Below are positions 41,214 to 50,426 of a stretch of DNA of 64,000 nucleotides, one piece after another; position 1 is the first letter of the stretch, and each line of letters begins with the position of its first letter. Where the stretch lies: NCBI GenBank assembly GCA_963792705.1, contig CAWBXD010000014.1, positions 558,001-622,000 on the forward strand, written 5' to 3'. The position numbers and the translations under genes are program-made. This stretch comes from JBBQVS01 sp963792705 (GTDB lineage: Bacteria; Chloroflexota; Ktedonobacteria; Ktedonobacterales; Ktedonobacteraceae). Under the pieces are notes generated by a model. That model made no database searches and was not told the DNA's origin. It saw only the letters and a list, made by a program, of their open reading frames with translations.

Positions 41214-42527
41214 TTACACAATCTGAAAATCAGTAGTGGTTTGTGAAGCGGTTCCAGATGAGTTGGGGAGCATGATAAACGTATACGCAGTGCTTCCTTG
41301 TGGCACAAGAAAAATTGCGCTCGCCATCTTCCCCACCGATTTAGCGGGAAAATCGGTAGGAAAGTTCGTGTTTGAGTCAGGAGAACTTACCGTGCTACCT
41401 TCTTTGAGACGCATATAATCACTAAAGAGTTCATTAACGTCTCTATCAGCAGCACCATCAATCTTAAAATCAACTGTGATATAGACCATACCTTTTTTTG
41501 CTTGTACCGCTTCGCTACTCCAACTGGCGGTTGTATTTATCATAGTCCAACTCAAACCCTCATACTGAAATGTCTTGTTCGGACTTGAAGTTCTTGGTTT
41601 GTATTTTGTTAGGTCAGCACTGCTTGTCAAAGGTACACTCATTTGGGCATCGTCAGGAGTACCTAATAGTAGTGTAAGTTGTTTAGGGCTTACCGTCGTA
41701 GGAACAGGAAAATCCAACCAGTTTGTGCGCGAGACAGACGCATCGGGAAAAATGCTCTGTTGCACATTGAGAGGTTCCACCATACTGCCGTCGGGAAGTT
41801 GTAACCTTGCAATATTACCATAAACTACGTCCGCAGAACGTGTCGCCGTGTTTTGTTCTTTTATGTCAAGACGGGCAATACCCGTAGCCTGGGCAGTACT
41901 ACTATCATCGGCAAAACTTTGCGCTTGCTGCACATCAACAACGGTTATAGTATTGCTCGCATACGTAATGGTAGAACCTATATTGGTGGTAATAGTTGGC
42001 CCTACCGTTGGCGTAACACCACTTGATCCACCACTAGCATACGCTCCTCCTCCCGTAGCAGTGGCAGTTTTTTCTACATTGCTCAACACCGTATTGGCAC
42101 CTCTATACACAAAGTAGCCAGCAGCACCACACAATCCGAGAGCGAGCAACAGCACCACACCTGTAATACAACCAACACGTCGCCATGTCTTCCCAGAACT
42201 TCCCTTTTGTGGTGTAGCGTATACAGGAACCAATGGAGGTACAACAGGTAACTGCCCTTGCTGGTATTGAGGTGGTGGGGGTGGCGGTGTTTGTTGTCCC
42301 TCAGAAGGATATTGTGTGTAGGTCGGATTGTCATAGAATGGTGGCGGTGGTGGAGTAGGTGTCGCCGCTCTTGTTGAAAAGTCCGATACTTGTGACCCTT
42401 CACCGCTAAGGGCGGTTGGTTTGTTTCCCTCATCTCCAACAATTGAACCACAGTTGGAGCAGAAACGTTGCCCATGAGGAGCGGGCATACCACATGTTGG
42501 ACAAAGACGCATAGGAAGCTGTGCCAT
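41214..42527 (-). CDS. Zinc-ribbon membrane protein with two DUF4352-like beta domains
   Basis: 437 aa. A cytoplasmic N-terminal zinc ribbon (Cys9, Cys12, Cys23, Cys26 in CPTCGMPAPHGQRFCSNCG) is followed by a Pro-rich linker, one membrane helix (GCITGVVLLLALGLCGAAGYF, about residues 119-139) and an outer part with two related beta domains beginning ITYASNTITVVDVQQAQSF and FQYEGLSWTMINTTASW. The outer part is clearly paralogous to the next gene. Function unknown; a sensor or envelope-stress role is possible. Confidence 0.72.
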   Translation of the reverse strand: MAQLPMRLCPTCGMPAPHGQRFCSNCGSIVGDEGNKPTALSGEGSQVSDFSTRAATPTPPPPPFYDNPTYTQYPSEGQQTPPPPPPQYQQGQLPVVPPLVPVYATPQKGSSGKTWRRVGCITGVVLLLALGLCGAAGYFVYRGANTVLSNVEKTATATGGGAYASGGSSGVTPTVGPTITTNIGSTITYASNTITVVDVQQAQSFADDSSTAQATGIARLDIKEQNTATRSADVVYGNIARLQLPDGSMVEPLNVQQSIFPDASVSRTNWLDFPVPTTVSPKQLTLLLGTPDDAQMSVPLTSSADLTKYKPRTSSPNKTFQYEGLSWTMINTTASWSSEAVQAKKGMVYITVDFKIDGAADRDVNELFSDYMRLKEGSTVSSPDSNTNFPTDFPAKSVGKMASAIFLVPQGSTAYTFIMLPNSSGTASQTTTDFQIV

Positions 42528-42559
42528 GTAGTTCTCCTTTCGGTAAATAATACTTCGTG

Positions 42560-43489
42560 CTACGCTAGCTGAAAATGTATCGCTGCTTGCTCGAAGCCAT
42601 TTTGATTTTGCGGTAGTAAGGTTAACGTCAGACGGGCCGCATTTTGTGGGATGAGAAATGTTACACTTCCAGCTTGCCCATCTTTGTTTGCTAGAAATGA
42701 AACCGGAAGCGTTGTGTCTTTAGGCATAGCCATAATAGAATCAGTCTGTAAACGCATATAGTCGTAGGGCGAGCCAGGAATAGCAGTTTGTGAAAGAGTA
42801 TTATTTACGTTGAGTGTAATAATAAGGTAGCGCATGCCCTTACTTGCCTGATACCCATCAATACTGAACTGCGATGTTGCACTTGTCAATGTCCAGTCTA
42901 AACCTTGATATTGTGCCGTACCAGTAAGTTTGGTCGTCTTTGGTGTATAAGCACTTACGTCGGCATGTTCTCGCAATGGGATAGCAAGTTGCGCCTCGTT
43001 TGATGTACCCAATAGAAGAAAAATTTGGTCTATCTTTGTCTGTTCAGGCGTAATAAAGTCTAGTGTATTTGTTTGCGTTGCTCCTGCCGCCATAACACCA
43101 CTTGAACGGATATAGATAGGTACCCATGTTTTTCCTCCTGATGCCAGCAAGGAAACACTCTTGTCATAACTCAAGTTTATCACAGTAGAGTTTTTATTGC
43201 TTGCTTGTAGATGCACCCGTACCACATTTGAGGGATTGGTTGTGTTTGTATTTGGGTCATCAAGAAAGTTTTGTGCTTGTTGTGCATCAAGCACCGTGAT
43301 ATCGGCACCTGCATACGTAACAGTTGTCTGAATTGGAAGGGAGGTTATTGTTGGTTGTGTGGTCAACCTGGAACCCGGAATATGTATTCCTAAAAGGCTA
43401 GTACTGATATAACCAATGGCTCCAAGAACGATAAGAGCAAGCAGAGATAAGAGGACAACTCCAAGCTTACCAATTTTTCTTGATCTCAT
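42560..43489 (-). CDS. Membrane-anchored paralog with two DUF4352-like beta domains
   Basis: 309 aa. A basic N-terminus and one helix (LGVVLLSLLALIVLGAIGYI) are followed by outer domains matching the neighbour: VTYAGADITVLDAQQAQNF corresponds to ITYASNTITVVDVQQAQSF, and AQYQGLDWTLTSATSQF to FQYEGLSWTMINTTASW. Both share IFLLLGT/LTLLLGT and a final FLIPQ/FLVPQ segment. It lacks the zinc ribbon. It lies 32 bases upstream of the paralog, so the pair is a tandem duplication in one operon. Confidence 0.72.
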   Translation of the reverse strand: MRSRKIGKLGVVLLSLLALIVLGAIGYISTSLLGIHIPGSRLTTQPTITSLPIQTTVTYAGADITVLDAQQAQNFLDDPNTNTTNPSNVVRVHLQASNKNSTVINLSYDKSVSLLASGGKTWVPIYIRSSGVMAAGATQTNTLDFITPEQTKIDQIFLLLGTSNEAQLAIPLREHADVSAYTPKTTKLTGTAQYQGLDWTLTSATSQFSIDGYQASKGMRYLIITLNVNNTLSQTAIPGSPYDYMRLQTDSIMAMPKDTTLPVSFLANKDGQAGSVTFLIPQNAARLTLTLLPQNQNGFEQAAIHFQLA

Positions 43490-43717
43490 TGTTCAATCCT
43501 CTCAGCATAGTTACAGACTCCTACTTATAGAAACAATTCTTTCGTCTCTACGGTAACACAAACTGGAGAATTGATATATGATCTAAATCACTATTTTTAT
43601 GCGTCGTATGTCACCATCGTCTACAAGGTTTTGACGTATAGATACGATAATGAGACATGCACTACTCTATATGAGTCTGATGTTGCTCCTCAACAAATAA
43701 ACACGAAGACGTTGTTA

Positions 43718-43824
43718 GTAGGGACTGCTTCATCGCGTCCTCTTTTGTGAAACAGGATTATCACACCGTGTCAGCAACACACCACGCTGGACCATATGAG
43801 ACTTGTTGCTAACAGGGTGTGATA
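43718..43824. repeat. Composite repeat: GTAGGGAC end plus 21-base inverted repeat
   Basis: GTAGGGACTGCTTCATCGCG at 43718 is close to the arm of the 23928 element. It is followed by near-perfect arms at 43759-43779 and 43804-43824 (TATCACACC..AGCAACA and its complement, two mismatches). It lies in the 371-base gap between the S53 gene end and the membrane-protein operon, which otherwise shows nothing recognisable. Confidence 0.5.
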
Positions 43825-43860
43825 CATCAGACTCGAACAGGATTACCTGATAAGTATGGC

Positions 43861-45597
43861 TTAAGACCCACTACTTACAGCTTGATAAAAGCTGGGTAGA
43901 TTGGGTGTACCTAAACCTGTTGAGTAATCCCAACCCTGTCCTGCTGGAAAATACAGGTTGTTCCCACGCGTCACATCATAATAGGGTTGTGACCCGCTAT
44001 TCTTGTTGGCAGCCGAATAGAAGATTTGCGTCCCAGAAGTGAACGTGTTTGCCTGTTTTATCCTACCCTCGTTCACGAGTGCAAGACCCGCAGCCCAGAT
44101 GGGCGCGGCGGCACTGGTGCCACCAACAGAACTCCACTGACCCTTGAAGTACACAGCGAGACCATATGCAGCAGCCGAGAGGTCAGGCACCTGACGCGTG
44201 TTACGTGAGTATTGGTTTTGGATGCCGGGAGCACTTTGCCAGGATGGTCGCTGGAAAATAGTGCTATTGCCGCCTCCACTACCCCACTGATTTGTGCATT
44301 TAGATTGATTAGAACCATCAGACCATACGATTTCGTTCGTCCTATTGTGATTGCCATTGACCTGCAAAATGGTTCCACCAACAGAAGTGGCATAGGGGTC
44401 GCTTGCTGGAAAGCTTACCGAGAGGTTGCCATATTGACGACTCGTGAATGCGCCACAATCACCACTAGCAACAAACACCGTCATGTGTTCTGCGCGCGTC
44501 AACTGTTGCAAGCTACTATCAATTGCTTGTACGTCATTTTGCGTCATCTCTTGTTCTGCAGCACCCAAACTGATACTGACAACACTTCCACTACTAGCGT
44601 TGTTAGTATTATCATCGACGATTTGTTGGAGCATATCGTTGACATTTGTCCACACATCATCAGCGGCATTACCATCCGTCTGATACACCTTGATATTTGC
44701 GGAACGGGCAAGGCCAGCAACCATCTGGATATCTAATGTTGACTCGCCCAACGCATCCGACGGTTTACCATCCACGTTAATGGTGGAAACGTGACCCTTA
44801 AAGTTGATGCATGAAAGATAGTTATTCACATCTGCCTTGTATGAGCCATCAATCTCCACAAGATTGACCGTCATATTCTCACCATTCAGCCCCTTTTGCC
44901 ATAACTGATCGTAGCCATACGCACCCGCTATATCTCTAGGCAATAGCGTGTTTTGCAAGGGTTGGCAATCCTGGGCAGGTATTTGCTTTGGCGTTGGCAC
45001 CTTAGACTGCATCGTGAAATCGTGCTGCGGCTTGCTACTGTAGTTGTCAAGTCCTGTGATTACATTAATCGAGTCTGCCAAAAACTTTGGTAGCTTGGGT
45101 GCGGTCTTCGGCGCAAAAAATGTGGTGCCATTATACGAATGTATCACAAACGTTGTTTGTAACACTTTTGCAACAGTACTAGCTTTGGCGTCAATCGAGA
45201 GGTTAGTACGAAGCTTACTGAGTTTCAGCGCAATACCCGATGGACTAAAGAAATCCTTAATTTTCTGGTAGGTACTATCACTGATACCAATTTTGTTCGC
45301 CGCGTTTTCCAGGTCGGACTTTTTCCCCGGTTCTATCTTCTGGTTCTCCATTTTCTGCAATGTGCTTGGGTTTATCTTAAACGTAACGCGCACATGCATT
45401 TCAGTAGTACCCGGCAATTGTCCAGTAATAGGTGAGTTCATCGCGGCAGCAGGTATACCGAGGTCTAATGTTGTAAATGACACAGGCGTCGTTCCACCAC
45501 CACAACCAGCTAGTGGTGCAAGCAGGAACAAAAGACCTACCATTCCCACAAGTAGACGCCCTCTAAAAGAGCGTGATAATGTCTGAATAAAAGACAT
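43861..45597 (-). CDS. Secreted S53 (sedolisin/kumamolisin-like) peptidase
   Basis: An acid-active serine-carboxyl peptidase, 578 aa. The signal has lipobox LAGC (Cys32), so it is probably a lipoprotein. A pro-domain (about residues 45-215) carries the Pro-kumamolisin pattern (MHVRVTFKINPSTLQKM, LRTNLSIDAKASTVAKVLQTTF). The catalytic domain has the Glu/Asp pair in ALGESTLDIQMVAG, Asp in FVASGDCGAF and the nucleophile in SSVGGTSAAAPIWAA. A calcium site is likely near the end (YYDVTRGNN, DYSTGLGTPN). The ATG at 45597 has GGAGG upstream. Confidence 0.92.
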   Translation of the reverse strand: MSFIQTLSRSFRGRLLVGMVGLLFLLAPLAGCGGGTTPVSFTTLDLGIPAAAMNSPITGQLPGTTEMHVRVTFKINPSTLQKMENQKIEPGKKSDLENAANKIGISDSTYQKIKDFFSPSGIALKLSKLRTNLSIDAKASTVAKVLQTTFVIHSYNGTTFFAPKTAPKLPKFLADSINVITGLDNYSSKPQHDFTMQSKVPTPKQIPAQDCQPLQNTLLPRDIAGAYGYDQLWQKGLNGENMTVNLVEIDGSYKADVNNYLSCINFKGHVSTINVDGKPSDALGESTLDIQMVAGLARSANIKVYQTDGNAADDVWTNVNDMLQQIVDDNTNNASSGSVVSISLGAAEQEMTQNDVQAIDSSLQQLTRAEHMTVFVASGDCGAFTSRQYGNLSVSFPASDPYATSVGGTILQVNGNHNRTNEIVWSDGSNQSKCTNQWGSGGGNSTIFQRPSWQSAPGIQNQYSRNTRQVPDLSAAAYGLAVYFKGQWSSVGGTSAAAPIWAAGLALVNEGRIKQANTFTSGTQIFYSAANKNSGSQPYYDVTRGNNLYFPAGQGWDYSTGLGTPNLPSFYQAVSSGS

Positions 45598-45804
45598 AGA
45601 GAAAACCTCCAAGACAAGAATTAAGATAGTGAGTTCAATGAAGTAACCTTCATCGAGTAGTCTTCTATATCACGGTTCATACAAGAAAATCAGTTCAACA
45701 CGATGCTTAAAAGTAAGCGTGAAATAGGAACGCAAGCTTTTTTGTTTGTATGAGTATACACAATTTCTCCTCACAAAGAACGTTCCTACACCACTTCTTC
45801 GTGG

Positions 45805-45810
45805 TATAAT
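45805..45810 (+). promoter_or_regulatory. -10 box of the uvrB promoter
   Basis: TATAAT about 50 bases before the uvrB start. The -35 is not obvious. The short palindrome GAACGTTC (45778-45785) lies just upstream and could be part of a damage-response operator, though it does not match the Gram-positive LexA box. Confidence 0.45.
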
Positions 45811-45858
45811 ACAGGAAATACTTAGAAAAAATATTCTACTTATAAGGACTACAAGACC

Positions 45859-47850
45859 ATGCCGGAATTTAAGGTAGAGTCCCCATTTCAACCCAATGGC
45901 GATCAACCCGAAGCCATCAAACAGCTTGCCGAGGGTATTAGAAATGGCTATAAACATCAGACACTCCTGGGCGTTACAGGAAGCGGTAAAACATATACAG
46001 TGGCGAAAATTATTGAAGAGGTGCAGAAGCCAACCATTGTGCTTGCACCAAACAAGACGCTTGCCGCACAGTTGTATAGCGAATATAAAGAATTCTTTCC
46101 GAATAATGCCGTCGAATACTTCGTGTCATACTACGACTACTATCAGCCAGAGGCGTATATCGCACGTTCAGACACCTATGTCGAGAAAGAGAGCATGCTC
46201 AATGAAGAGATTGAGAAACTGCGCCTTTCAGCGACACGTAGCCTCTTTGAGCGGAAAGACGTATTGATTGTTGCCTCGGTTTCCTGCATCTATGGTTTGG
46301 GTAGTCCAGAGGAGTATGGGCAAGTTGTCCTGACACTCAAAGTAGGCGATGAGCGACGACGCGATAAAATCTTACGACACTTGAACGAAATTCAGTACGA
46401 GCGTAACGACGCGAACTTTGTGCGTGGCCGTTTCCGTGTGCGCGGCGACGTGTTGGAAATCTTCCCCGCCTACGAAGACCTCGCGGTACGTATCGAGTTC
46501 TTTGGCGACGAAATTGAGCGCATGACCGAGATCGACCCGTTGACTGGCGAGGTGTTGGGCAAGCGCCAGAGACTCGATATCTACCCTGCGAAGCACTGGG
46601 TTACAACTCAAGAGCGTCTCAACGCCTCCATCAACCTCATCGAGAACGAGCTTGAGTGGCGGTTGAAAGAGCTTGAGTCCGAGGGCAAATTACTAGAGGC
46701 CGCGCGTTTGAAGCAACGCACGAACTTCGACATTGAGATGTTGCGCGAAACAGGCTTCTGCTCTGGCGTTGAAAACTACTCGCGTCACCTAGCAGGACGT
46801 GGTGCCGGTGATCAGCCGTGGACGCTGCTTGACTATCTACCAGATGATTATATGCTTGTGGTTGATGAGTCACACGTTGCGTTGCCACAAGTACGTGGTA
46901 TGTTCGCGGGAGACCGTTCGCGTAAGCAAGTTCTTGTTGACTATGGCTTCCGTCTACCATCTGCAATGGACAATCGTCCCTTGACCTTCGCCGAATTTGA
47001 ACGCCATGTGAACCAAGCTCTTTATGTTTCAGCAACTCCTGGTCCATATGAGTATGAGCATAGTCAAGCGGTTGTTGAGCAGGTGATTCGTCCAACAGGG
47101 CTTATTGATCCTGAGATTACGATCAAGCCAACAAAAGGACAGATTGACGACCTATTGGCACAAATCCGTGATCGCACAGATCGTGGGCAACGTGTCCTTG
47201 TCACTACGCTCACCAAGAAGATGGCGGAAGACCTTGCCGACTATATGCAAGAACTGAGCATCAAGGTGCATTACCTGCACTCAGAGATTGACACGATTGA
47301 GCGTGTGGAGATATTGCGCGACCTCCGTCTCGGTGTTTATGATGTGGTAGTCGGCATCAACTTGCTTCGTGAAGGTCTTGATCTACCAGAAGTCTCGCTT
47401 GTCGCTATTCTCGATGCCGATAAAGAGGGCTTTTTGAGGTCGGAAGGTTCACTGATCCAGATGATTGGACGTGCCGCACGTCACGTTGAAGGTAGTGTTA
47501 CTATGTACGCCGACAACATTACCAAGTCGATGAGGCGCGCTATTGATGAGACGAACCGCCGTCGTACTATCCAGACAAGCTTCAACGAGGATCATCACAT
47601 CACACCTCGCGGCATCAAAAAGGAAATTCGGTCGCTCACCGAGCGCATTCAGGCTATAAGCGGTGAGGGAGTAGGAGCCGATGGCAAAGCTACATCCGTC
47701 GCGCTCGCCGGCATTCCAAAGGATGAAGCATTACGCCTTATCAAAGACTTGGAGTCTCAGATGCGTAATGCCGCCAAGCAGCTAGACTTCGAGAAAGCCG
47801 CACAGCTACGTGACCAGGTGATTGAAGTGCGTCGGTCTATGGTAGAGTAG
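45859..47850 (+). CDS. uvrB: Excinuclease ABC subunit B
   Basis: The damage-verifying helicase of nucleotide excision repair, acting with UvrA and UvrC. 663 aa, full length. Walker A is in LLGVTGSGKTYTVAKI, the beta-hairpin region in YVSYYDYYQPEAYIARSDTY, a DEAD-like box in MLVVDESHVALPQ, helicase motif VI in QMIGRAARHVEG, and the UvrC-binding UVR motif in LESQMRNAAKQLDFEKAAQLRDQV at the end. The ATG at 45859 starts MPEFKVESPFQPNGDQPEAI. A promoter box lies at 45805. Confidence 0.97.
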   Translation: MPEFKVESPFQPNGDQPEAIKQLAEGIRNGYKHQTLLGVTGSGKTYTVAKIIEEVQKPTIVLAPNKTLAAQLYSEYKEFFPNNAVEYFVSYYDYYQPEAYIARSDTYVEKESMLNEEIEKLRLSATRSLFERKDVLIVASVSCIYGLGSPEEYGQVVLTLKVGDERRRDKILRHLNEIQYERNDANFVRGRFRVRGDVLEIFPAYEDLAVRIEFFGDEIERMTEIDPLTGEVLGKRQRLDIYPAKHWVTTQERLNASINLIENELEWRLKELESEGKLLEAARLKQRTNFDIEMLRETGFCSGVENYSRHLAGRGAGDQPWTLLDYLPDDYMLVVDESHVALPQVRGMFAGDRSRKQVLVDYGFRLPSAMDNRPLTFAEFERHVNQALYVSATPGPYEYEHSQAVVEQVIRPTGLIDPEITIKPTKGQIDDLLAQIRDRTDRGQRVLVTTLTKKMAEDLADYMQELSIKVHYLHSEIDTIERVEILRDLRLGVYDVVVGINLLREGLDLPEVSLVAILDADKEGFLRSEGSLIQMIGRAARHVEGSVTMYADNITKSMRRAIDETNRRRTIQTSFNEDHHITPRGIKKEIRSLTERIQAISGEGVGADGKATSVALAGIPKDEALRLIKDLESQMRNAAKQLDFEKAAQLRDQVIEVRRSMVE

Positions 47851-47928
47851 ATTTCCATCCGAAAATATTAAGCGGCCCACCAGTCAGCTACTGCTATCTG
47901 GTGGGCCGCTTATGTTTCTGTTGGAAAC

Positions 47929-47955
47929 TGTCACAAAAGCGTGTTAGACCTGTCT
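47929..47955 (+). promoter_or_regulatory. ECF-type promoter of the sigma factor gene
   Basis: TGTCACA (47929-47935), 16 bases, GTCT (47952-47955). The identical bipartite motif with identical spacing stands before the peroxiredoxin gene at 48911. It resembles the TGTCACA-N16-CGTC motif known for ECF41 sigma factors, with one base less between the shared TGTCACA and GTC. Confidence 0.65.
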
Positions 47956-48014
47956 CTATTCAGAGAGGAACAAACAACGCAGACAAAAAGCCTTTTCTTC
48001 TGAAAGGATATGTT

Positions 48015-48899
48015 ATGTATAACCCATTCGTTGAAACAATCGCTTCTGATATTACGGATGAAAGCCTCGTAGCTCAAGCGCGAAATGGAAATTGGGATGC
48101 ACTCGAACAACTTATCCAACGGCATCAAGCCTGGATTTTTAATATTGCCCTCCGTATGGTTCGCAAGCGCGAGGAAGCGGAGGACATCACACAAGAGGTG
48201 CTGCTTAAGATGCTCACGAAACTGAGTACCTTCCAGGGGAAAAGTAGTTTCAGAACGTGGCTCTATCGAATTGTGGTTAATCATATTCTCAATCTCAAGC
48301 AACGACAGGTAGAAATCACGTTTTCCGAACTAGGCACCTTGATGGATGAGCTTCCCGATCAAACCTTGCCCGATCCTGCAGACGTATCTCTTCCCCTCTC
48401 TGTACTGATTGAGGAGGCGAAAATTGGATGTACAAAAGCTATGCTCCTCTGTTTGGATCAACGACAACGACTGGTTTATATTCTAGGCGAGTTGTTTGGA
48501 GTCAAGAGTGACCTTGGAGCAGAACTTATGGATATTTCGCCTAGCAACTTCCGTCAATTGCTTACCCGCGCACGTCATGACCTTTCCAACTATATGAATA
48601 AGAAGTGCGGTCTCATCAACCCGTCCAATCCCTGTCGATGTGCTCGCAAAACTCGCTCGTTTGTCGAACAGGGCTACATCGATCCTGAGCGTCGCCGCTT
48701 TACACGTGAGCGACTCGGACAGATTTCCGAACTGGCCCCCAGTCGGAGCAACGACATTGATGATCTCATTCAACAGCAACATGCCACCATTTTTCGGGAT
48801 CAGCCATTTCTTGCCCCACCCGATCAAGCGATCACCTTGCGTCGCCTCATCAACACACAAGCATTTCGCAACATCTTAATTTTAGATACAGAGCAATAG
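48015..48899 (+). CDS. ECF sigma factor with Cys-containing C-terminal extension
   Basis: 294 aa; the start is the ATG at 48015 with AAAGGA upstream. Region 2 is ARNGNWDALEQLIQRHQAWI and RKREEAEDITQEVLLKML, followed by FRTWLYRIVVNHILNLK. Region 4 is LDQRQRLVYILGELFG and LMDISPSNFRQLLTRARHDL. The C-terminus adds about 90 residues with CGLINPSNPCRCARKTRSF, a Cys-rich segment known from a group of ECF factors, instead of an anti-sigma gene. The same promoter motif precedes this gene and the peroxiredoxin gene, so autoregulation is likely. Confidence 0.88.
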   Translation: MYNPFVETIASDITDESLVAQARNGNWDALEQLIQRHQAWIFNIALRMVRKREEAEDITQEVLLKMLTKLSTFQGKSSFRTWLYRIVVNHILNLKQRQVEITFSELGTLMDELPDQTLPDPADVSLPLSVLIEEAKIGCTKAMLLCLDQRQRLVYILGELFGVKSDLGAELMDISPSNFRQLLTRARHDLSNYMNKKCGLINPSNPCRCARKTRSFVEQGYIDPERRRFTRERLGQISELAPSRSNDIDDLIQQQHATIFRDQPFLAPPDQAITLRRLINTQAFRNILILDTEQ

Positions 48900-48910
48900 C
48901 TGTTTCCAAC

Positions 48911-48937
48911 TGTCACAATACGGCAAAGTACTGGTCT
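48911..48937 (+). promoter_or_regulatory. ECF-type promoter of the peroxiredoxin gene
   Basis: TGTCACA (48911-48917), 16 bases, GTCT (48934-48937), the same motif as at 47929. It lies 60 bases before the peroxiredoxin start. Confidence 0.65.
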
Positions 48938-48996
48938 AAGTCGGTGAGAAGCAAAAACTTCTTTTGTATTCTATTACAAGAACAAGGAGAAAAACT

Positions 48997-49686
48997 ATGA
49001 CGACAGCAAAACAAGTCCCAGACGAAACACTACAACAACAAATTGAGGTGTTTCTGGCTCAGACGGCCGAGCAGCTACCACCAGAGCTTATGACGAGTTT
49101 TTACAAAAGCATTGAAACCCTCGTTCAAACAGATATTGCGAAACAGAGTTTGAAGGTAGGCGCGAAAGCTCCTGACTTCACGTTACCCGATGTCTTTGGC
49201 AAGCAAGTGGCGCTCTCCGAACTCCTTCAGCATGGTCCCGTTGTTGTCACCTTCTATCGTGGTGAATGGTGTCCATTCTGTAACCTGATGCTTCATGCAT
49301 ATCAAAATATTCTGCCACAAATACAGGCACTAGGAGCTTCGTTGGTGGCAATTTCACCGCAGACACCCGATCATTCTCTGTCAACACTTGAAAAGAAGGA
49401 GTTGACCTTCACAGTTCTCAGTGATATTGGCAATACCGTCGCTCGTCAGTACAAACTCGTCTTCGCTCTCCAGGAGCAATTCCGCGCGCTCTACACAAGC
49501 ATCGGTTCGGACGTACCAACGTTTGATGGAGATAGTTCATGGGAACTCCCAATGCCGGGAACCTTTATCATTGACCAGCAGAGTACCATCCACTTGGCTT
49601 TTGTCCACGAGGACCACACACGTCGCTTAGAGCCTACTGCGTTACTGGATGGTCTTCGTACACTGAAGGACAACACACAGAAATAG
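48997..49686 (+). CDS. AhpC/TSA-family peroxiredoxin
   Basis: 229 aa, cytoplasmic. A helical N-terminal extension of about 50 residues is followed by the thioredoxin fold: AKAPDFTLPDVFGKQVALSE, VVTFYRGEWCPFCNLML with Cys92 and Cys95, and MPGTFIIDQQSTIHLAFVHED. The Cys-x-x-Cys instead of a single peroxidatic Cys suggests an intramolecular disulfide (AhpC/TSA-2 type). It likely reduces peroxides using an external thiol donor. AAGGAG precedes the ATG at 48997. It is preceded by an ECF promoter, so it belongs to the regulon of the neighbouring sigma factor. Confidence 0.88.
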   Translation: MTTAKQVPDETLQQQIEVFLAQTAEQLPPELMTSFYKSIETLVQTDIAKQSLKVGAKAPDFTLPDVFGKQVALSELLQHGPVVVTFYRGEWCPFCNLMLHAYQNILPQIQALGASLVAISPQTPDHSLSTLEKKELTFTVLSDIGNTVARQYKLVFALQEQFRALYTSIGSDVPTFDGDSSWELPMPGTFIIDQQSTIHLAFVHEDHTRRLEPTALLDGLRTLKDNTQK

Positions 49687-49703
49687 CAGTAGGAGAAGAG
49701 GGA

Positions 49704-49761
49704 CAACATACACATAGAGACGCTGCTGAAGCCTTTCGGCAGCGTCTCTATGTGTATGTTG
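49704..49761 (+). terminator. Terminator with 23-base perfect arms
   Basis: The arms 49704-49726 and 49739-49761 are perfectly complementary around a 12-base loop (core CATAGAGACGCTGC / GCAGCGTCTCTATG). Confidence 0.85.
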
Positions 49762-49825
49762 CGATGTCGGTATTACATAGGATGTTAAGAAGGAAATTCG
49801 GTTATTTCTCTGTTGAGCGTGCTCT

Positions 49826-50242
49826 TTACTTTTTGCGTTCCAGCAGAACAACTGGGACCTCGCGCGTGATCTTCGCTTGAAGCTCAGCAAGAGCAGGAAT
49901 CTTCTGTGCCTGAAGGCTTCCAAGGCGTTCCCTCTCCGCGCTTTCAACGACGATGGCTTTGGCCTCGAACGTCTCCTTGCCAAGTTCGACCGTCACGTCA
50001 GGATGCGCGACCAGATTGTGATACCAACCGGGATTGGTTGGCGCGCCCCTATTCCCGGCGAAAACGTAGATGCGACCGTCGTCGGATAAATAGGCCAATG
50101 GGCTTATACGAGGTTCGCCACTTTTTGCTCCCGTCGTGGTCAGTAGAAGTAAGGGGACACCAGCGAATTGACCACCAACGTTACCCTCGTTCGCACGGAA
50201 CTCTTCGATGATCCGGCGATCCCAGTCATTCCAGTCAGTCAT
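49826..50242 (-). CDS. Deazaflavin (F420)-dependent nitroreductase family protein
   Basis: 138 aa, DDN/DUF385 family of split beta-barrel proteins. Motifs are PLLLLTTTGAKSGEPRISPL near residue 29, YLSDDGRIYVFAGNRG, and NPGWYHNLVAHPDVTVELG, the segment that contacts F420 in family members. It may reduce or bind an F420-dependent substrate. The base composition is visibly richer in GC than the flanking genes. GAGGA precedes the ATG. Confidence 0.88.
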   Translation of the reverse strand: MTDWNDWDRRIIEEFRANEGNVGGQFAGVPLLLLTTTGAKSGEPRISPLAYLSDDGRIYVFAGNRGAPTNPGWYHNLVAHPDVTVELGKETFEAKAIVVESAERERLGSLQAQKIPALAELQAKITREVPVVLLERKK

Positions 50243-50426
50243 GAAATCCTCCTCGTGATAGATTTTTATGCGTATCCTGAACCTGCTTCGACAGCGTGTC
50301 CTGTTCTGAGTTGCCTAGCGCATGGATGAATGACTCGATTACACGCTTCCACATTGGGAGCTATTCACCCAACCACTGCACAAGACTCGTGTCGTCGCTC
50401 CTTCTGTGCGGCACTTTGCCTGAACA

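Noticed and set aside
45778..45785. LexA box GAACGTTC upstream of uvrB
   Set aside because: The Gram-positive box needs four bases between the half sites. An eight-base palindrome alone is not enough, so it is only mentioned under the promoter.
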